From: an uncultured Eubacteriales bacterium
GTDB taxonomy: Bacteria > Bacillota > Clostridia > Lachnospirales > Lachnospiraceae
DNA: 33,804 nucleotides
Direction of reading: 5' to 3'
Assembly (NCBI GenBank): GCA_900316715.1
Contig: ONEC01000010.1
Span: forward strand, 1 to 33,804
The notes under the pieces are model-generated. The model was not told the origin of the DNA, searched no databases, and saw nothing but the letters and a program-made list of their open reading frames with translations. The position numbers and the translations under genes are program-made. Of the stretch, positions 1 through 8,573 are shown piece after piece (the stretch's first letter is position 1; every line of letters begins with the position of its first letter).

Positions 1-24
1 TATATAGAAGGAAACGATGCACAA

Positions 25-1359
25 ATGAAAAACATGACAGAAGGAAATCCTGCGAAGCTTATAATCCTTTTCACCATTCCTCTTATCTGCGGAAATATAT
101 TACAACAACTGTATAACATCGGTGACGGTAAGATTGTCAGCGAGTATATCGACGAATTCGCTTTTGCCGCTGTAGGTATGACCGCAGTTGTATCTAATAC
201 ATTGAACGGTCTGATAAGCGGATTCACTCAGGGATTCGGAATACTTGCAGCCAACAGTTTCGGAGCAAATGACGAAAAAAGACTGAGGCGTTCGGTTGCG
301 GGAAGCGTGATTCTTACACTTCTTCTGATAATAGTTCTAACGACTCTCGGAATGCTCTTTATCAAACCGATCCTCATAGCCCTTAATACACCTGAAGAGA
401 TACTCCCTCAGGCACTTGGCTATGTACGGATAATAATCGGCGGAATATTCTTTACCGCTGCTTATAATCTCATGGCAAATGTACTCCGAGCCGTGGGAGA
501 CAGTAAAACTCCTCTCTACTTTCTGATATTGTCGGTTATACTGAATCTCGGACTTGACTATATATTTGTAAGAATTCTGAATTTGGGAATAAACGGTGCC
601 GCATACGCAACCGTTATCTCACAGATCATCTGCTCGATATCATGTCTCGTTTATACATTTAAAAGATACCGACATATAATCCCCCTCAGAGAAGACTGGA
701 AAGCTTCCGCAGACAAGTTGGCAGAACTTTTCACCACAGGTCTTTCCATGGGACTTATGGGATGCATCGTAAACATCGGAACGATTATCCTTCAGGGCGC
801 CATAAACAATCTCGGCCCCGAGATCATGGCAGCCCACGTAGCAGGAAGAAGAGTTCTCGATCTGATGATGATCATGATATTTACTTTTGGATTTTCCATG
901 ACAACTTATGTAAGTCAAAATGTAGGAGCCGGAAAAATAGATCGAGTACGTCAGGGCGTAAAGAGTGCAACCGTTATAGTCACGGTCATATCACTTTCCC
1001 TCGTACTGATATGTCTTATAATATCGAGGCCTGTGGTAACCTGGATCTCCAGTACCGATAACATGAAGATCATCGATAACGGAGTCATGTACTGCAGAAC
1101 AGGAGTTTTCTTCTTTGTAGTTCTTGGACCTCTCTTTATACTGAGATGTACTCTGCAGGGACTGGGACACAAGATAATACCTCTTTATTCATCGGTTATG
1201 GAGCTTACAATAAAAGTACTGTCCGCTTCCATTCTTGTACCAGCCATCGGATATTTCGGTGTCGCCCTTACAGAACCTATAAGCTGGATACTTATGACTA
1301 CAATGCTTTTCTTCATGTACATTCATTATATAAAGAAAGATATTCCTCTGGGACAATAA
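25..1359 (+). CDS. MATE-family multidrug/metabolite efflux transporter
   Basis: The protein is 444 aa and highly hydrophobic, with about twelve predicted membrane segments in two halves, the usual size and layout of MATE exporters (NorM/DinF/MepA type). These are inner-membrane antiporters that expel cationic drugs or metabolites using Na+ or H+. The N-terminus (MTEGNPAKLIILFTIPLICG) and the following LQQLYNIGD stretch match the conserved first helices of the Clostridia subgroup. The ATG at 25 is preceded by AGAAGGAAA at a normal distance. The gene is monocistronic in this window, runs toward tsf, and ends 12 bases before a terminator hairpin. The substrate cannot be told from sequence. Family assignment is secure. 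Confidence 0.95.
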   Translation: MKNMTEGNPAKLIILFTIPLICGNILQQLYNIGDGKIVSEYIDEFAFAAVGMTAVVSNTLNGLISGFTQGFGILAANSFGANDEKRLRRSVAGSVILTLLLIIVLTTLGMLFIKPILIALNTPEEILPQALGYVRIIIGGIFFTAAYNLMANVLRAVGDSKTPLYFLILSVILNLGLDYIFVRILNLGINGAAYATVISQIICSISCLVYTFKRYRHIIPLREDWKASADKLAELFTTGLSMGLMGCIVNIGTIILQGAINNLGPEIMAAHVAGRRVLDLMMIMIFTFGFSMTTYVSQNVGAGKIDRVRQGVKSATVIVTVISLSLVLICLIISRPVVTWISSTDNMKIIDNGVMYCRTGVFFFVVLGPLFILRCTLQGLGHKIIPLYSSVMELTIKVLSASILVPAIGYFGVALTEPISWILMTTMLFFMYIHYIKKDIPLGQ

Positions 1360-1370
1360 ACAGCAATCAA

Positions 1371-1403
1371 AAAGCCGGTACACATCAGATATGTACCGGC
1401 TTT
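1371..1403. terminator. Bidirectional rho-independent terminator between the MATE gene and tsf
   Basis: A perfect 12-bp inverted repeat (AAAGCCGGTACA / TGTACCGGCTTT) has a 9-base loop. Read on the minus strand it is followed by TTTTTGATT, and on the plus strand by TTTAATTCT, so it can end both the rpsB-tsf transcript and the MATE transcript. Confidence 0.9.
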
Positions 1404-1440
1404 AATTCTCTTAAGCCTAAGCTATATTAAATATGGAATC

Positions 1441-2541
1441 TTACTGTCCCATCTGCTTTGCAACTTCTGCTGCAAAGTCTTCGTTCTTCTTCTCAAGGCC
1501 TTCACCTGTCTCAAAACGGATGAACTTATTGATCTCGAATGTGCATCCATTCTCCTTAGCAACCTTCTCAACATACTGCTTAACTGATTCCTTATCCTCA
1601 GCCTTAACGTATGTCTGATCCATAAGGCAGATCTCCTTGAAGTGCTTCTTTAAACGTCCATCTACAAGACCAGCGAAGATCTTGTTCTCAACGTACTCAG
1701 CCTTCTTAGCCATAGCTTCTGAAGCAAGAACAGCCTTAGCTTCATCTGAAAGGAAGTTGAAGAGGAACTTGTTGTTCTTCTCAGCTTCGTAAGCAGCGAT
1801 GTCTTCGTCATTCCAAAGCTTCTCTGAAACTGCCTTGTTAAGGAGCTCATTAAGGATTGGCTTTGGAAGTGAAGCTGTATCGTTAAGTGAGCTGTCAACG
1901 ATTGTATCCTTCTCCTTAGCCATGAAATCAGCTGTCATATCCTCGTCCTTAACGAACTGTGGATTCATAGCTGCAATCTGCATAGCTACATTCTTCATAG
2001 CTTCCTTGATGTTATCGTTAGGTGCATCACACTTTGCATCAACAAGAACACCAATCTTACCACCCATATGGATGTAAGAAACAACAACATCACCTGTAAC
2101 CTTCTCAAATCTTCTGATTGTAAGGTTCTCACCGATCTTAGCAACCATAGCTGCATGCTGATCAGCAACTGTAGCTTCTGGGTTAACGTCAGACTTAGCT
2201 GCGTTGAACTCATCCATGTTAGCATAGTTGTTGTTGTTGATCTGTGTAGCAAGAGCCTTTACATAGTCTGTAAATGTCTCGTTCTTTGCTACGAAGTCTG
2301 TCTCTGAGTTAACTTCTATAATTGTAGCTGTCTTATCATCATCTGAGATAACTGTTGCAACAATACCCTCAGCTGCGATTCTACCAGCCTTCTTTACTGC
2401 TGTTGCAAGTCCCTTCTTTCTAAGGAACTCTACAGCTGCATCGAAATCTCCGTCTGTCTCTGTAAGAGCCTTCTTACAGTCCATCATTCCGGCACCTGTC
2501 ATCTCTCTAAGTGTCTTTACGTCTGCTGCTGAAATAGCCAT
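1441..2541 (-). CDS. tsf: Translation elongation factor Ts
   Basis: EF-Ts is the cytosolic guanine-nucleotide exchange factor that recycles EF-Tu-GDP. The N-terminal UBA-like domain (residues 1-45, ADVKTLREMTGAGMMDCKKA) is textbook, and the EF-Tu contact motif TDFVAKN is at residues 81-87. At 366 aa it is longer than the E. coli and Bacillus proteins (about 280-295 aa); the extra length lies in the core and C-terminal part. The start is supported by AAAGGAGG upstream of the ATG. It follows rpsB by 45 bases, the near-universal rpsB-tsf order, and the transcript ends at the hairpin at 1371-1403. Confidence 0.98.
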   Translation of the reverse strand: MAISAADVKTLREMTGAGMMDCKKALTETDGDFDAAVEFLRKKGLATAVKKAGRIAAEGIVATVISDDDKTATIIEVNSETDFVAKNETFTDYVKALATQINNNNYANMDEFNAAKSDVNPEATVADQHAAMVAKIGENLTIRRFEKVTGDVVVSYIHMGGKIGVLVDAKCDAPNDNIKEAMKNVAMQIAAMNPQFVKDEDMTADFMAKEKDTIVDSSLNDTASLPKPILNELLNKAVSEKLWNDEDIAAYEAEKNNKFLFNFLSDEAKAVLASEAMAKKAEYVENKIFAGLVDGRLKKHFKEICLMDQTYVKAEDKESVKQYVEKVAKENGCTFEINKFIRFETGEGLEKKNEDFAAEVAKQMGQ

Positions 2542-2586
2542 CTTAAAAATCCTCCTTTATAATCTCACTAATAAACTGTTTTCGAA

Positions 2587-3336
2587 TTACTCAGCATCAG
2601 CTGTCTCTACAGCTTCCTCTGCTGCGTCCTCTGCATCTGCCTCTACAGCATCTGCACCCTGGTTAGCCTCGATAACAGCATCTGCAAGCTTAGATACGAT
2701 AAGCTTTACTGCACGGATAGCGTCATCGTTACCTGGGATAACATAATCAAGCTCTTCTGGATCACAGTTTGTATCAGCGATTCCCATAAGAGGAATTCCA
2801 AGTGCCTCAGCTTCCTGAACACAAATTCTTTCCTTGTGAGGATCTACTACGAAGATCATGTCAGGGATTCTCTTCATCTCCTTGATACCGCCAAGGTTCT
2901 TCTGAAGCTTCTCCATCTCCTTCTTGATCATTACAACTTCCTTCTTAGGAAGGAGATCAAATGTACCATCCTCTTCCATCTTCTCATACTTCTTAAGTGT
3001 CTCAATTCTTGACTGGATAGTCTTGAAGTTTGTAAGCATACCACCAAGCCATCTGTTGTTTACATAGTACATACCACAACGATCAGCCTCTGTCTGAACA
3101 GAATCCTGAGCCTGTTTCTTTGTACCAACGAAAAGAATTGTACCACCGTTAGCAACACAATCAAATACAGCCTTGTAAGCCTCATCCATCTTACCTACAG
3201 TCTTCTGAAGGTCAATGATATGGATACCATTTCTCTCTGTGTAGATGTACTCATCCATCTTAGGGTTCCATCTTCTTGTCTGGTGACCGAAGTGAACACC
3301 TGCCTCAAGTAACTGCTTCATTGAAATAACGCTCAT
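2587..3336 (-). CDS. rpsB: 30S ribosomal protein S2
   Basis: Small-subunit protein S2, required for late 30S assembly and for S1 or mRNA binding near the platform. The conserved block [15 protein letters not shown] is at residues 13-27, followed by the typical IHIIDLQKT and FVGTKKQA segments. At 249 aa it has the usual length plus an acidic Ala/Glu/Asp C-terminal tail (about 25 residues), common in Clostridia. The start is set by AGGAGG, 8 bases before the ATG. It is the first gene of rpsB-tsf and has a structured 5' leader (3372-3449) that may mediate autogenous control. Confidence 0.98.
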   Translation of the reverse strand: MSVISMKQLLEAGVHFGHQTRRWNPKMDEYIYTERNGIHIIDLQKTVGKMDEAYKAVFDCVANGGTILFVGTKKQAQDSVQTEADRCGMYYVNNRWLGGMLTNFKTIQSRIETLKKYEKMEEDGTFDLLPKKEVVMIKKEMEKLQKNLGGIKEMKRIPDMIFVVDPHKERICVQEAEALGIPLMGIADTNCDPEELDYVIPGNDDAIRAVKLIVSKLADAVIEANQGADAVEADAEDAAEEAVETADAE

Positions 3337-3371
3337 TTTACTTACCTCCTGGTTTTTTAAATGTCTTCTGT

Positions 3372-3449
3372 CGGTATATATTATTTGGTTGAACTGGTCA
3401 ACCGGTCGCGAAACTGTGGGCGTTAATCACAGCACCTGCGTATATACCG
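3372..3449 (-). promoter_or_regulatory. Structured 5' leader of rpsB (candidate S2 autoregulatory element)
   Basis: A perfect 9-bp closing stem (CGGTATATA at 3441-3449 and TATATACCG at 3372-3380 on the minus strand) encloses two hairpins: CTGTG/CACAG (3414-3432) and GGTTGA/TCAACC with a CCAGT loop (3387-3403). It ends about 35 bases before the rpsB start codon. Autogenous repression of rpsB-tsf by S2 is established in E. coli; that this fold does the same here is inference. The upstream promoter is not clear by eye. Confidence 0.5.
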
Positions 3450-3530
3450 CATGATTATTAAAATTACGGATCATGGCATGCCGAATACACGGCCGCTACC
3501 GCATCAAGCACGATAATAACATAAAGAAAA

Positions 3531-3566
3531 CCCGTATGCAAGCCCTTTTTCAAACTTACATACGGG
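3531..3566 (-). terminator. Rho-independent terminator after the MltG-like gene
   Basis: The inverted repeat CCCGTATG(C)AAG / CTT(A)CATACGGG gives a 12-bp stem with one mismatch, followed on the minus strand by TTTTCTTTA. It lies 30 bases past the stop of the gene at 3597-4142 and separates that transcript from rpsB. Confidence 0.8.
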
Positions 3567-3596
3567 ATTATATCATCTTTTCAGAATCAGCTGCGA

Positions 3597-4142
3597 TTAC
3601 TCACCTTCTGTTGTAAGAACCTTTGCAACTTCTTCCTGAGTCATACCCTTCTTAAATGTGAAGTCTCCGACTCTGACCTGTGCATCGTAACCATTTACAC
3701 AAAGGAAGCTGTCAAACTCCTCAGCGTTAGCAACTATACCGTTCTCCTGAAGAAGTGCTGCAACATCTTCTGAACCCATACCTGACTTAACAGATATCTT
3801 TATCTCTTCAGCAGCAGGAGCCTCTGTAGATGCTTCCTCTGTTGTAGCTTCTGTTGTAGCCTCAGTTGTGGCTTCTGTTGTAGCCTCAGTTGTTGCCTCT
3901 GTGGTCGCCTCTGTTGTAGCTTCTGTTGTAGCCTCAGTGGTTGCCTCTGTTGTAGCTTCTGTCTTAGCTTCAGTAGCCGCTTCCGTCTTAGCCTCAGTAG
4001 CTGCTTCTGTCGTAGCTTCAGTAGTAGCTTCAGCTCTGGTGCCGGATCCGGAATTATCAGCGGTCTTAAATGCAGCAAACATAACAAGTACGCCTATTAT
4101 GATGCCGATTCCTATTCCTCTTAACATATATTTTTTATTCAT
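3597..4142 (-). CDS. Membrane-anchored MltG/YceG-like N-domain protein with Thr-Glu-Ala repeat linker
   Basis: The protein is 181 aa in three parts. Residues about 6-25 form one membrane helix (GIGIGIIIGVLVMFAAF) with a short cytoplasmic N-terminus. Residues about 37-108 are a low-complexity linker of ATTEA/AATEA repeats. The C-terminal 70 residues resemble the small LysM-like subdomain of the endolytic transglycosylase MltG (a V-xx-GM-xxx-VA-LL-x-NGIV pattern, then VGDFTFKKGMTQEEVAKVL). The MltG catalytic domain is absent, so it is unlikely to cut glycan itself. It probably displays a small domain outside the membrane on a flexible stalk. It follows the acidic membrane protein by 3 bases, suggesting co-translation in the codY transcript. 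Function is unknown. Confidence 0.85.
   Translation of the reverse strand: MNKKYMLRGIGIGIIIGVLVMFAAFKTADNSGSGTRAEATTEATTEAATEAKTEAATEAKTEATTEATTEATTEATTEATTEATTEATTEATTEATTEATTEEASTEAPAAEEIKISVKSGMGSEDVAALLQENGIVANAEEFDSFLCVNGYDAQVRVGDFTFKKGMTQEEVAKVLTTEGE
3838..4032 (-). repeat. Degenerate 12-bp coding tandem repeat (Thr/Ala-Thr-Glu-Ala)
   Basis: About sixteen 12-base units encode ATTE/AATE/AKTE variants in the linker of the MltG-like protein. The left half (higher coordinates) has more Lys and Ala variants, while the right half is nearly uniform ATTE, which suggests recent slippage expansion. Copy number is likely to vary between strains. Confidence 0.85.
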
Positions 4143-4145
4143 AGA

Positions 4146-5603
4146 TTAATAATCTCCCTGATGACTATCTATAACGTACTTAACTTCACTTACTCCAACA
4201 TTCATAACCTTTGATATCTCAATGATGCTGAAGCCTGCGTTGTACATCTCCATGATATTTCCGACTGTATCACCATCTGTAATCTCAATACCCTCTCTGT
4301 CAAGGATATCATCAAGGTTCTCAGCCTCTGTCAGATCATCTTCATCTTCATAATCTTCATCATCAAGATCATCTAAGTCCTCATCATAATAAGGAGAATC
4401 TTCTTCTATCGGCTGAAGAGTTTCAACATTCTCTTCTGCCTCTTCTTTAATCTCTTCTGCAAATTCCTCTACTGTTTCAGAAGCAACAGTCTCAACCTCT
4501 TCCATCTCTTCATCAGCTTCGTCTTCGTTGTCAGCTTCGTCTTCAGTCTCGTCAGCCTCTGCCTCAGCTTCTTCAGCTTCTGCCTCTTCCTCTGCTTCTT
4601 CTTCAGTTTCTTCTGAATCATCTACATCCACTTCAGGACCTTCATACTCATCTTCATCGTCGAAGTCGTCATATAGATCATCTTCATCAGCCTCATCAGA
4701 TTTTGCTTCTTTTATCTTTGTCAGGACATCTGTTATCTCGTTGCCTTCATTGTCATCGTCATCTGCCTCTTCTTCAGCATCTTCCTCTGACTCTTCCTCT
4801 TTAGCTTCTTCAGGAGCTTCTTCAGCTTCTGCTTCTTCAGGAGCTTCTTCTTCGTCGTCAGCTTCTGTCTCTTCTTCAGCTTCCTCTTCAGCCTCTTCTG
4901 CTTCTTCAGCAGTTTCTTCCTCATCAGCTTCTTCAACTTCAGCGTCTTCAGGCTCTTCAACTGCTTCTTCAGTGTCCCTCTTTAATTCTTCTGTTTCGTC
5001 AACGACATCGTCGTCTTCCTCAGCTTCCTCAGCTGCTGCAGGGATAACTCTTGTTCCTGCATCCACTGCATTTTCAAGATTGGCAAGCTTATCATCAACA
5101 CGGCTCTCTGTCTCGCTGAGTCTTGTCTCAATCTCTGTAAGCTCAGTCTTCATCTTCTCAAGACCGGTCTTATATTCATCTACAAGGTTAAGGGATATCT
5201 TAACATCCTTTTCCTTCTCAGAAACCTTTCCAAGAAGCTCTGCTGCTTCATTCTTTGTTCCCTCGAGTGATTCAGCGATCTCTACGTAGTAATCCTTAAC
5301 GCTGTCCTTTACATTTCCTGCGAGTTCTTCAGTAAGCTGATTACCTCTTCTTGTAACTTCATCGTTAACAGTACTTTCAACCTTACCCTTAACGATTTCC
5401 TTGATCTTCTTCTTGCTGTATTCATTAACATACTGATCAGTAAGTTTTTTGAGATGTTTTTTATCTGCCTCTGTAAGTTCCTCACGAAGTCCCGGAGTTG
5501 TCTTCTCCTCAGCATCCTCCGCATTATCTCCCGGAGTTATTATAAAGCTGATAGCAATAACTATCACCGCTATGATAAGAAGAACAATCGTTGTTGTAGT
5601 CAT
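4146..5603 (-). CDS. Membrane-anchored, extremely acidic coiled-coil protein with C-terminal DUF6115-like HTH
   Basis: The predicted protein is about 485 aa. An N-terminal helix (TTIVLLIIAVIVIAISFII) anchors it. A coiled-coil segment (about residues 30-190) precedes some 220 residues that are mostly Glu, Asp and Ala. The last 55 residues contain MYNAGFSIIEISKVMNVGVSEVKYVID, a helix-turn-helix-like module resembling DUF6115. A GTG at 5624 is in frame, but I chose the ATG at 5603 because AAAGGTGAGG sits at proper spacing from it; the GTG would overlap the codY stop. It is translated just after codY and just before the MltG-like gene. Function is unknown. The acidic tract is codon-repetitive (GAAGAA), which also produces long meaningless antisense frames. 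Confidence 0.85.
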   Translation of the reverse strand: MTTTTIVLLIIAVIVIAISFIITPGDNAEDAEEKTTPGLREELTEADKKHLKKLTDQYVNEYSKKKIKEIVKGKVESTVNDEVTRRGNQLTEELAGNVKDSVKDYYVEIAESLEGTKNEAAELLGKVSEKEKDVKISLNLVDEYKTGLEKMKTELTEIETRLSETESRVDDKLANLENAVDAGTRVIPAAAEEAEEDDDVVDETEELKRDTEEAVEEPEDAEVEEADEEETAEEAEEAEEEAEEETEADDEEEAPEEAEAEEAPEEAKEEESEEDAEEEADDDDNEGNEITDVLTKIKEAKSDEADEDDLYDDFDDEDEYEGPEVDVDDSEETEEEAEEEAEAEEAEAEADETEDEADNEDEADEEMEEVETVASETVEEFAEEIKEEAEENVETLQPIEEDSPYYDEDLDDLDDEDYEDEDDLTEAENLDDILDREGIEITDGDTVGNIMEMYNAGFSIIEISKVMNVGVSEVKYVIDSHQGDY

Positions 5604-5620
5604 AACCCTAACCTCACCTT

Positions 5621-6382
5621 TCACATTTCAAATTCATATACCGCATCATTAACAACGGTCACATAAGTACCCTTCATACCTTTTGACTGTACCGTCAGAA
5701 CACCTGCGCCTTCAAGTTTCTGCATGGCGTTTACAATGGTGGATCTGGTAATGTCATTCTCAGAAGCTATCCGGCTGGCAACTATTATGCCTTCCTTCTG
5801 ACCTCCGAGGGATTTAAGTACATACCCCACAGCCCGTCGTTCTGAATAAGAAAGCGAGTCGAGGGCAGCCATCAGATTCTCTGAACGTCTCTTCTCTTCT
5901 TCCTTCTCATCATAGATGGAACGCATCATTTCCAGCTCGATAACCGTATTGGCATATTCAGACAGGATAATGTCATCCACGCTGAAGTCCTGTTTGCGTC
6001 TGTAAATGAATGTCGTACCCATTCTGCTTCCCGCAAAATAAATAGGCATTATAATGGAAGTATATTTCTCATCCTGAACGGTCTCAAAACCAAGAGTAAG
6101 AAGATTTCCGTTCTCCTTTGTTGAAAGGATTGCAAGGAATCTCTCATTCAGTTCCGGATCTATCATCTTACCAACACTTCCGGTAATCATCTCATTTAAT
6201 GAAGATTTTTTATCATCCTCATATATTCCAAGCAGTTTACCTCGTGCGCTGATAACCATTACATTTGCACTGAGCAGTCCTCCGAGAAGCTTACAAATAT
6301 CGTTAAAAAGAACTACATCTGATTTGTTCTCATGAAGGAGCCTTCCGATTTTACGGGTCTTGTCCAGTAATTTTATACTCAA
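5621..6382 (-). CDS. codY: GTP- and branched-chain-amino-acid-sensing global repressor CodY
   Basis: CodY represses biosynthetic and nutrient-scavenging genes when GTP and Ile/Leu/Val are plentiful. The N-terminus LLDKTRKIGRLLHEN and the ligand-binding GAF domain match the family. The C-terminal winged helix is very well conserved (ASRIASENDITRSTIVNAM, then KLEGAGVLTVQSKGMKGTY). The start is most likely the TTG at 6382: GGAGG lies 7 bases upstream, and starting there gives 253 aa, close to the usual about 259. An in-frame upstream start would add 16 residues unlike the family. It has its own promoter-like sequence downstream of topA. Ile/Val genes ilvB and ilvD are encoded 15 kb away; I saw no clear CodY box near them. 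Confidence 0.97.
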   Translation of the reverse strand: MSIKLLDKTRKIGRLLHENKSDVVLFNDICKLLGGLLSANVMVISARGKLLGIYEDDKKSSLNEMITGSVGKMIDPELNERFLAILSTKENGNLLTLGFETVQDEKYTSIIMPIYFAGSRMGTTFIYRRKQDFSVDDIILSEYANTVIELEMMRSIYDEKEEEKRRSENLMAALDSLSYSERRAVGYVLKSLGGQKEGIIVASRIASENDITRSTIVNAMQKLEGAGVLTVQSKGMKGTYVTVVNDAVYEFEM

Positions 6383-6418
6383 GCCATCACCTCCAGATAG
6401 AAAATCTACAGTAGTTCT

Positions 6419-6447
6419 AATATAACACAAATGATCGTTTCAAACAA
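6419..6447 (-). promoter_or_regulatory. Candidate codY promoter
   Basis: On the minus strand there is TTGTTT (6442-6447), a 17-base spacer, then TATATT (6419-6424) preceded by TGT, an extended -10. It lies in the 93-base topA-codY gap. A perfect TTGACA occurs further upstream (6454-6459), but at the wrong spacing for this -10. Confidence 0.5.
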
Positions 6448-6475
6448 CAGAATTGTCAAACAAATCATATTATTG

Positions 6476-8533
6476 TCACGAGTTTTCAATCTGCTCCTTA
6501 TATCCGCATGCAGGGTCAGAGCATACCAGCTTCTTACCCTTAATTATAAGGAGTTTATGACACTTCGGACATTTCTTATCAACAGGGCGTGCCCATGACA
6601 TATATTCACAGTCAGGGAAGCCGCTGCAGCCATAATAGGTTCTGCCCTTCTTGGAGGTCTTCTTAACCAGATCCTTACCACAGTCAGGACACTTAACCCC
6701 GATCTTCTCAAAGTAAGGCATGGTATTACGGCACTCAGGGAAGTTCGGACATGCCAGGAACTTTCCGTAAGAACCATATTTGATGACCATATTCGATCCG
6801 CATTTTTCACATATCTCATCAGTCTTCTCATCAGCGATCTTAACCTTTGACAGAGAATTCTCTGCGTCCCTGATCTCTGCCTCAAGATCCGGATAGAAAT
6901 TTCTGACAACAACCTTCCAGTCAACTATTCCATCACCGATGCTGTCGAGGAGCGACTCCATGTTAGCGGTAAATTCTATATTAACTATTTCCGGAAATGC
7001 AGTCACCATAATAGTGTTTACGGCACTTCCGAGCTCTGTGATATACAGATTCTTCTGTTCCTTAGTTACATATCTTCTGTTAAGAAGTGTACTGATAGTT
7101 GGTGCATAGGTAGATGGACGGCCGATACCGTTCTCTTCCATGGCACGTACCAGGCTTGCCTCAGTATAGTGAGCAGGCGGCTCTGTAAAATGCTGCTTTG
7201 GCTCTGCATCCTTCAGCTGAAGCTTATCGCCCTGATCGATACCGCTGAAGTTGAATACATTTGTATCATCATTCTCTTCTTCGGTATTATATACATTTAA
7301 AAATCCAGGGAAAGCAAGGCTGCTTGTTGAAGCTCTCATCTTTGCATCACCTGCTGTTACAGTCACTGCAAATGTATCATATACTGCAGGCTGCATTCTG
7401 CTGGCAAGAAATCTTTCATATATAAGCTTATAGAGCTTATACTGATCGTTGCTTACTATTCCCTTTAAGGATGCAGGTGTTCTTGTAACATCTGTAGGTC
7501 TGATAGCCTCATGTGCATCCTGGATGTTCTGCTTCTTCTCTGCAGTCTTTCCTTCTTCAGCAAGGAATTCCTTACCGTAATGTTCTTCAATATATTCTCT
7601 TGCTGCAGCATCTGCCTCAGCCGAGATTCTTGTGGAATCTGTTCTGAGATATGTAATAAGACCTACAGTCCCCTGACCCTTTATCTCAACACCTTCGTAA
7701 AGCTGCTGAGCAATTCTCATGGTCTTTGATGTAGGGAAGTTGATCTTACCTGCTGCTGTCTGCTGAAGGGTACTTGTTGTAAACGGAACAGGTCCCTTCT
7801 TTGTTCTCTTTGAATTCTTTACCTCAGATACAACACAGTCAGATGCCTTGATAGCCTTAACTATCTCAGCCGCTTCCTCAGCACTCTTTATCTCACCCTG
7901 ATATCTGAAAGCTACCGGTTTTGCCTGTCCAGGTACTGTAAGAAGTACATCGATGGTCCAGTACTCTTCCGGAATGAATCTGTCTATTTCTGCTTCTCTG
8001 TCGGAGATCATCTTCAGTGTAACTGACTGAACACGTCCGGCAGACAGTCCGCGCTTACCGATCTTATCCCAGAGCAGAGGACTTATCTCATAACCCACAA
8101 GTCTGTCTACGACACGACGTGCCTGCTGAGCATCAACAAGCTTCATATCTACAGCTCTTGCATTCTTAAGAGATTCCTTAACTGCCTTCTGAGTAATCTC
8201 GTTAAATGTAATTCTCTTATATTTCTTCTCATCAAGCTTCAGAGTTACTGAAAGATGATAAGATATTGCTTCTCCCTCACGGTCCGGGTCAGTTGCGAGA
8301 TACACAAAGTCAGACTTCTTAACAGCCTTTCTGAGTGCGCTGACAAGCTCTCCCTTTCCTCTGATGGTTATATAATGAGGCTCGAAATCGTTGTCCTTAT
8401 CGATTCCCATGCTGCTCTTTGGAAGATCTCTTACATGTCCTTCAGATGCAATAACCTCATAGTTTCGCCCCAGGAATTTTTTAATAGTCTTCGCCTTAGT
8501 CGGAGACTCTACTATTACTAAATTCTTTGCCAC
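6476..8533 (-). CDS. topA: DNA topoisomerase I (type IA)
   Basis: Relaxes negative supercoils by single-strand passage. The TOPRIM domain shows ESPTKAKT with the catalytic Glu at residue 9 and the metal-binding TDPDREGEA at 81-89. The active-site tyrosine is Tyr295 in GLITYLRTDSTR. Three C-terminal zinc-ribbon repeats follow, with Cys pairs CEKC, CPDC and CPKC each matched by a distal Cys. At 685 aa it is normal for the family. The start is GTG at 8533 with GGAGGG 8 bases upstream. dprA-topA-codY order is common in Firmicutes. The 233-base spacer to dprA is filled by a structured repeat. Confidence 0.98.
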   Translation of the reverse strand: MAKNLVIVESPTKAKTIKKFLGRNYEVIASEGHVRDLPKSSMGIDKDNDFEPHYITIRGKGELVSALRKAVKKSDFVYLATDPDREGEAISYHLSVTLKLDEKKYKRITFNEITQKAVKESLKNARAVDMKLVDAQQARRVVDRLVGYEISPLLWDKIGKRGLSAGRVQSVTLKMISDREAEIDRFIPEEYWTIDVLLTVPGQAKPVAFRYQGEIKSAEEAAEIVKAIKASDCVVSEVKNSKRTKKGPVPFTTSTLQQTAAGKINFPTSKTMRIAQQLYEGVEIKGQGTVGLITYLRTDSTRISAEADAAAREYIEEHYGKEFLAEEGKTAEKKQNIQDAHEAIRPTDVTRTPASLKGIVSNDQYKLYKLIYERFLASRMQPAVYDTFAVTVTAGDAKMRASTSSLAFPGFLNVYNTEEENDDTNVFNFSGIDQGDKLQLKDAEPKQHFTEPPAHYTEASLVRAMEENGIGRPSTYAPTISTLLNRRYVTKEQKNLYITELGSAVNTIMVTAFPEIVNIEFTANMESLLDSIGDGIVDWKVVVRNFYPDLEAEIRDAENSLSKVKIADEKTDEICEKCGSNMVIKYGSYGKFLACPNFPECRNTMPYFEKIGVKCPDCGKDLVKKTSKKGRTYYGCSGFPDCEYMSWARPVDKKCPKCHKLLIIKGKKLVCSDPACGYKEQIENS

Positions 8534-8573
8534 TTAATTTTCCCTCCGGTTTAAACGCCTTCTGTTTCAGAAG

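Noticed and set aside
3868-4149. Plus-strand frame of ASVV repeats
   Set aside because: Antisense reflection of the Thr-Glu-Ala repeat linker; no independent evidence for coding.
4528-5289. A 253-residue Ser/Ala-rich plus-strand reading frame
   Set aside because: It is the mirror of the GAA/GAT-rich acidic tract of the minus-strand gene; composition is pure low complexity and there is no ribosome site.
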